The notes beneath the pieces were generated by a model. The model was not told where the DNA came from and searched no databases. It saw only the letters and a list, made by a program, of their open reading frames with translations. A stretch of DNA of 25,442 nt from Candidatus Latescibacterota bacterium (GTDB lineage: Bacteria > Krumholzibacteriota > Krumholzibacteriia > WVZY01 > JAKEHA01). This document shows positions 22,726-25,442 of this stretch, in pieces (the stretch's first letter is position 1; every line of letters starts with the position of its first letter). The position numbers were made by a program, and so were the translations under genes. The stretch is from assembly GCA_022615275.1 (NCBI GenBank), contig JAKEHA010000175.1, forward strand, positions 1 to 25,442. The letters are read 5' to 3'.

Positions 22726-23645
22726 CTGATTCCAGCAACCGAATGTGGCTGCGCCTCTTGCGCCGCCTTTGTTTTCCATCGCCGGTGCGGCCAGAAGTAC
22801 TCGTCGGGGTGCATGCGGACGCGCGCGGTGATGCGGTCCGTGTAGCGCTGGGTGAGGTCGCGAACCACGTCGTCCTCGTTTTCCAGCGGGCGCGGGTAGA
22901 GCGGTTCTTCGACCGTCATCAGATGACGGCTTCCGGTTCGCGACATGAAGACGGGGAGGATCGCGCAGTTGCGACGAATCGCGAACAGGGCCGGGCCCCG
23001 CACCGTCGACGCCGGCCGGCCCAGAAAGTCCACCATCACCCCGCCCTTGCGCGCGTCCTGGTCGGGCAACATGGCGACGAACTGCCGCTCGGTCAGGGCT
23101 TGCAGGACCTTTCGTAGCGCGACCGAGCGCGTGATGATTCCGATCCCCTGCTTGCGCCGCAGGTCGTTCATCACGTCGTCGACGCGCGCGTTGGTTTGCT
23201 GACCGACCAGGAAGTGAATCGGGACTCCCATCGCGACCATGACGGCCCCGATCATTTCCCAGTGCCCGAGGTGTGCGGCCACGATGATGCAGCCCTTTCC
23301 CTCGGCGCGCACGCGTTCCACGTTCTCGAAGCCCTCGACGGCGACCAAGTCGAGGACCTCCGCGCGCGTGAGATGCGCGAAGGCGGCGAATTCCATCAGG
23401 CAGCGTCCCGAGTTGGCGTAGGCCGCGCGCGCGATCTTGGTCGCCGCGCCGCGCGAGACTCCGAGCGAGGTCATGATGTTCTCGATGCTGACGTCGCGGC
23501 GCGCGCGCACCAGGTCGAAGCCGAGGCACCCGATGGCCGCGCCAATCCGCTGGCCGGCTTCGAGGGGAATGCGTCCGGCCAGCGAGAGTGCACCGCGCAC
23601 GGCGGCGTGTTCGAGCCATTGACGAGTCTCGCGCCAGCTTGCCAT
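22722..23645 (-). CDS. LpxL/HtrB-family lysophospholipid (lipid A) acyltransferase
   Basis: This is a membrane-associated acyltransferase that probably adds secondary acyl chains to lipid A. It has 307 residues. The HxxxxE catalytic pair is His125...Glu130 (AAHLGHWEM), followed by LPDQDARKGGVMVDFLGRPA and VRMHPDEYFWPHRRWK, all family hallmarks. ATG 23645 has GGGAG upstream. It lies 27 bp behind dprA and near the heptose genes, supporting an LPS role; a glycolipid substrate other than lipid A is possible. Confidence 0.9.
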   Translation of the reverse strand: MASWRETRQWLEHAAVRGALSLAGRIPLEAGQRIGAAIGCLGFDLVRARRDVSIENIMTSLGVSRGAATKIARAAYANSGRCLMEFAAFAHLTRAEVLDLVAVEGFENVERVRAEGKGCIIVAAHLGHWEMIGAVMVAMGVPIHFLVGQQTNARVDDVMNDLRRKQGIGIITRSVALRKVLQALTERQFVAMLPDQDARKGGVMVDFLGRPASTVRGPALFAIRRNCAILPVFMSRTGSRHLMTVEEPLYPRPLENEDDVVRDLTQRYTDRITARVRMHPDEYFWPHRRWKTKAAQEAQPHSVAGIS

Positions 23646-23672
23646 CGCTTTACTCCCAGTGCGCGGCGCGCT

Positions 23673-24758
23673 TCAGCGCCGCGCGAACCGCCCGCTCTCC
23701 CCACGCGCAATCCAACCCTCGATCTCGAGGCGCGAGAGGATCTCTTGCACGCGTCCGACCGCCAAACCCGACGCGCGCGCCACGTCGTCGGCGTCGACGT
23801 CGTGCGCAATGAGATCGTAGACGCGCCGCGCTTCCGTGTCGAGTGCGTCGGACGTGCTCGCGGACACCCGTGTGGGGCTCGGCTTCGCCCATCCGACGCC
23901 GAGTCCGCGTACGTTGGCGAAGACGTCGATGGCGTCTTCCACTACGAACGCGCCCTGCTTGAGCAAGTGGTTGGGGCCGGCGCTGCGAAAATCGCCCGGG
24001 AATCCCGGCACCGCGCCCACCTCGCGTCCCTGCTCGAGGGCCCAGCGCGCGGTGATCAAGGCCCCGCTCTTGATACCGCCCTCGACCACCACGACGCCTT
24101 CGCTCAAACCACTGATGATCCGGTTGCGGCGCGGGAACACGTGCGGTGCGCCGATCATTCCGCACCACTGCTCCGAGACGACCACGCCCTCTTCCAGCAC
24201 GCGCGCGAAGAGTACCTCGTTCTCGGCCGGATACACGACGTCGACGCCGGTTCCCAGGACCGCCACGGTGCCGCCCCGCCCGGCCTCGAGCGCGCCCCGA
24301 TGCGCGGCGGTATCGATCCCGCGCGCGAGTCCGCTCACGACCGCGACGCCCTGGGCGGCGATGGCGCGCGCGAGACGCGTCGCGAGCTGCATCCCCGCCG
24401 CACTGGGCGCGCGCGTTCCGACGATCGCGAAGGCCGCCGTGTCGAGCATCTCGACGTCACCCCGCACGAACAGAATCGGCGGGGGCTGCGCGACGTGGCG
24501 CAGCCGCCACGGATAGGCCTCGTCCCAGCGCGAGACGATGCGCGCATCGCACGCCGTCGCGCGCGCGAGCTGGTCGTCGAAGGCGCCCCAGTTCACGGGG
24601 CCGACCTCGTGGCCCAATCCCAGGCCCAGTTGCGACAGGCCGTCGTCGCTTTGCAGAAGATCCCAGATCTCGCCCGGCGTGCCCTCGAGCCGGGACCAGT
24701 CGCCCGGCACGACGTTGCGCGTCATCGACAACGCCAGCGCGATGTGATTCGCCTCCAC
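23673..24758 (-). CDS. dprA: DNA-processing protein A (natural transformation)
   Basis: DprA loads RecA onto incoming single-stranded DNA. The 361-residue protein has an N-terminal SAM-like region, then the Rossmann core: FAIVGTRAPSAAG, VVSGLARGIDTAAH, FPRRNRIISGLS and VVVVEGGIKSGALITARWAL. A C-terminal winged-helix domain runs VYDLIAHDVDADDVARASGL. GTG 24758 lies six bases behind AGGAGG. Together with the pilT-like gene it suggests competence potential. The 48-bp gap to obgE holds palindrome C. Confidence 0.96.
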   Translation of the reverse strand: MEANHIALALSMTRNVVPGDWSRLEGTPGEIWDLLQSDDGLSQLGLGLGHEVGPVNWGAFDDQLARATACDARIVSRWDEAYPWRLRHVAQPPPILFVRGDVEMLDTAAFAIVGTRAPSAAGMQLATRLARAIAAQGVAVVSGLARGIDTAAHRGALEAGRGGTVAVLGTGVDVVYPAENEVLFARVLEEGVVVSEQWCGMIGAPHVFPRRNRIISGLSEGVVVVEGGIKSGALITARWALEQGREVGAVPGFPGDFRSAGPNHLLKQGAFVVEDAIDVFANVRGLGVGWAKPSPTRVSASTSDALDTEARRVYDLIAHDVDADDVARASGLAVGRVQEILSRLEIEGWIARGESGRFARR

Positions 24759-24779
24759 CCCTCACCTCCTGCGTTCCTC

Positions 24780-24813
24780 GGCGTAGCACCGAGGGTTCCC
24801 TCGGTGCTACGCC
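24780..24813. repeat. Perfect palindrome C, related to repeats A and B
   Basis: The arms are GGCGTAGCACCGAGG (24780-24794) and CCTCGGTGCTACGCC (24799-24813), joined by only four bases. The obgE TAG (24809-24807) lies inside the palindrome. The arm matches that of copy B apart from one inserted T and one A/G change, but the ~70-bp interior is missing. There is no U-tract, so a simple intrinsic terminator is unlikely. Confidence 0.85.
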
Positions 24814-25442
24814 TTTGCTGTGAATAGCACCTGTCCGATGATGCGCAACAAGTCGCTCAAGCCCTCCTTGGAGACGGCCGAGATGGGTACGGTACGCTCG
24901 TGCAGCGCGAGGAGCTTCGCGTCCACACCCGTGACGCCGCCCGGGAGCTTGTCGCACTGGGTCAAGGCGAGGATGCTCTTGCGCTCCAGCAGCACGGGGT
25001 CGTGGTGCATGAGCTCGCTGCGCAGCATGCGATAGCTCTCGGCCGGATCGGGGTGCGTCACGTCGACCATATAAATGAGAATGCGGCAGCGCTCGACGTG
25101 GCGCAGGAACTCCTTGCCCATCCCCTTGCCGTGGTGAGCGCCTTCGATCAGCCCCGGGATGTCGACCATGACGAACGAGCGCGCTTCGTCCACGCGCACG
25201 ATGCCGAGCACCGGGGTCGTGGTCGTGAACGGATAGTCGGCGATCTTGGGGTGCGCGGCGCTCACGACGCTGATCAAGGTCGACTTGCCCGCGTTGGGCT
25301 CGCCCACCAGGCCCACGTCGGCGATGAGCTTCAGCGTGAGCTCGAGGCGGCGACCTTCGCCGTCGCCGCCGTACGTGAACTGGCGCGGCGTGCGGTTCTT
25401 CGGACTCTTGAAGTGCTCGTTGCCGAGTCCCGGTCTTCCTCC
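24807..25442 (-). CDS. obgE: GTPase Obg/CgtA (partial, N-terminus off window)
   Basis: Obg is an essential GTPase in 50S ribosome assembly and stress signalling. Visible are the end of the Obg domain (GGRPGLGNEHFKSPKNR) and the complete G domain: G1 GEPNAGKST, switch YPFTTTTP, G3 DIPGLIEGAHHGKGMG and the G5-like ISAVSKEGL. The G4 position reads TQCD instead of NKxD. The protein ends soon after the G domain, without the OCT extension of Gram-positive Obg. The frame runs unbroken to the window edge (211 codons). It lies upstream of dprA. Confidence 0.95.
   Translation of the reverse strand, partial: GGRPGLGNEHFKSPKNRTPRQFTYGGDGEGRRLELTLKLIADVGLVGEPNAGKSTLISVVSAAHPKIADYPFTTTTPVLGIVRVDEARSFVMVDIPGLIEGAHHGKGMGKEFLRHVERCRILIYMVDVTHPDPAESYRMLRSELMHHDPVLLERKSILALTQCDKLPGGVTGVDAKLLALHERTVPISAVSKEGLSDLLRIIGQVLFTAKA

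Overview
The window is about 25 kb of GC-rich, densely coded bacterial chromosome. Almost every gene is a housekeeping or envelope gene on the minus strand, so transcription runs from high to low coordinates. The organism is Gram-negative: it has heptose/LPS genes (hldE split into two genes), an LpxL-type acyltransferase, an outer-membrane beta-barrel protein, lipoproteins and a type IV pilus retraction-type ATPase. GC content, gene order and the many TPR proteins suggest an FCB-group or Eisenbacteria/Gemmatimonadota-like lineage. That placement is an inference; no rRNA or other phylogenetic marker was analysed. No tRNA, rRNA, CRISPR array, transposase or integrase was seen.

Layout from right to left, in the direction of most transcription: obgE (5' end off the window), dprA and a lipid A-type acyltransferase; a lone plus-strand DUF3467 gene; the ADP-heptose genes rfaE1 and rfaE2, then sucC, sucD and ndk; a fatty-acid/phospholipid block (DUF177/yceD, rpmF, plsX, fabH, fabD, fabG, acpP, fabF) followed by rnc and a cysteine-rich unknown. 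A plus-strand pair (CxxCH lipoprotein and a FadL/PorV-like barrel) faces that unknown. Next come a secreted TPR protein coupled to a LolA-like lipoprotein, an ECF sigma factor with its zinc-finger anti-sigma factor and a strong terminator, and finally TPR protein, efp, accB, pilT-like ATPase and accC (C-terminus off the window).

The genes form a membrane-biogenesis neighbourhood. AccB/AccC make malonyl-CoA, FabD/H/G/F and ACP elongate it, PlsX hands acyl groups to phospholipid synthesis, and LpxL-like and RfaE1/2 proteins serve lipid A and core LPS.

The most unusual signal is non-coding. Two ~105-bp palindromic repeats (10403-10507 and 19467-19570) are about 88% identical, have covarying inverted arms and differ mostly in a central loop. 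A third palindrome at 24780-24813 carries nearly the same arms without the interior. A second point of interest is a consensus promoter followed by an intrinsic terminator directly before rfaE1, which looks like a transcription attenuator.
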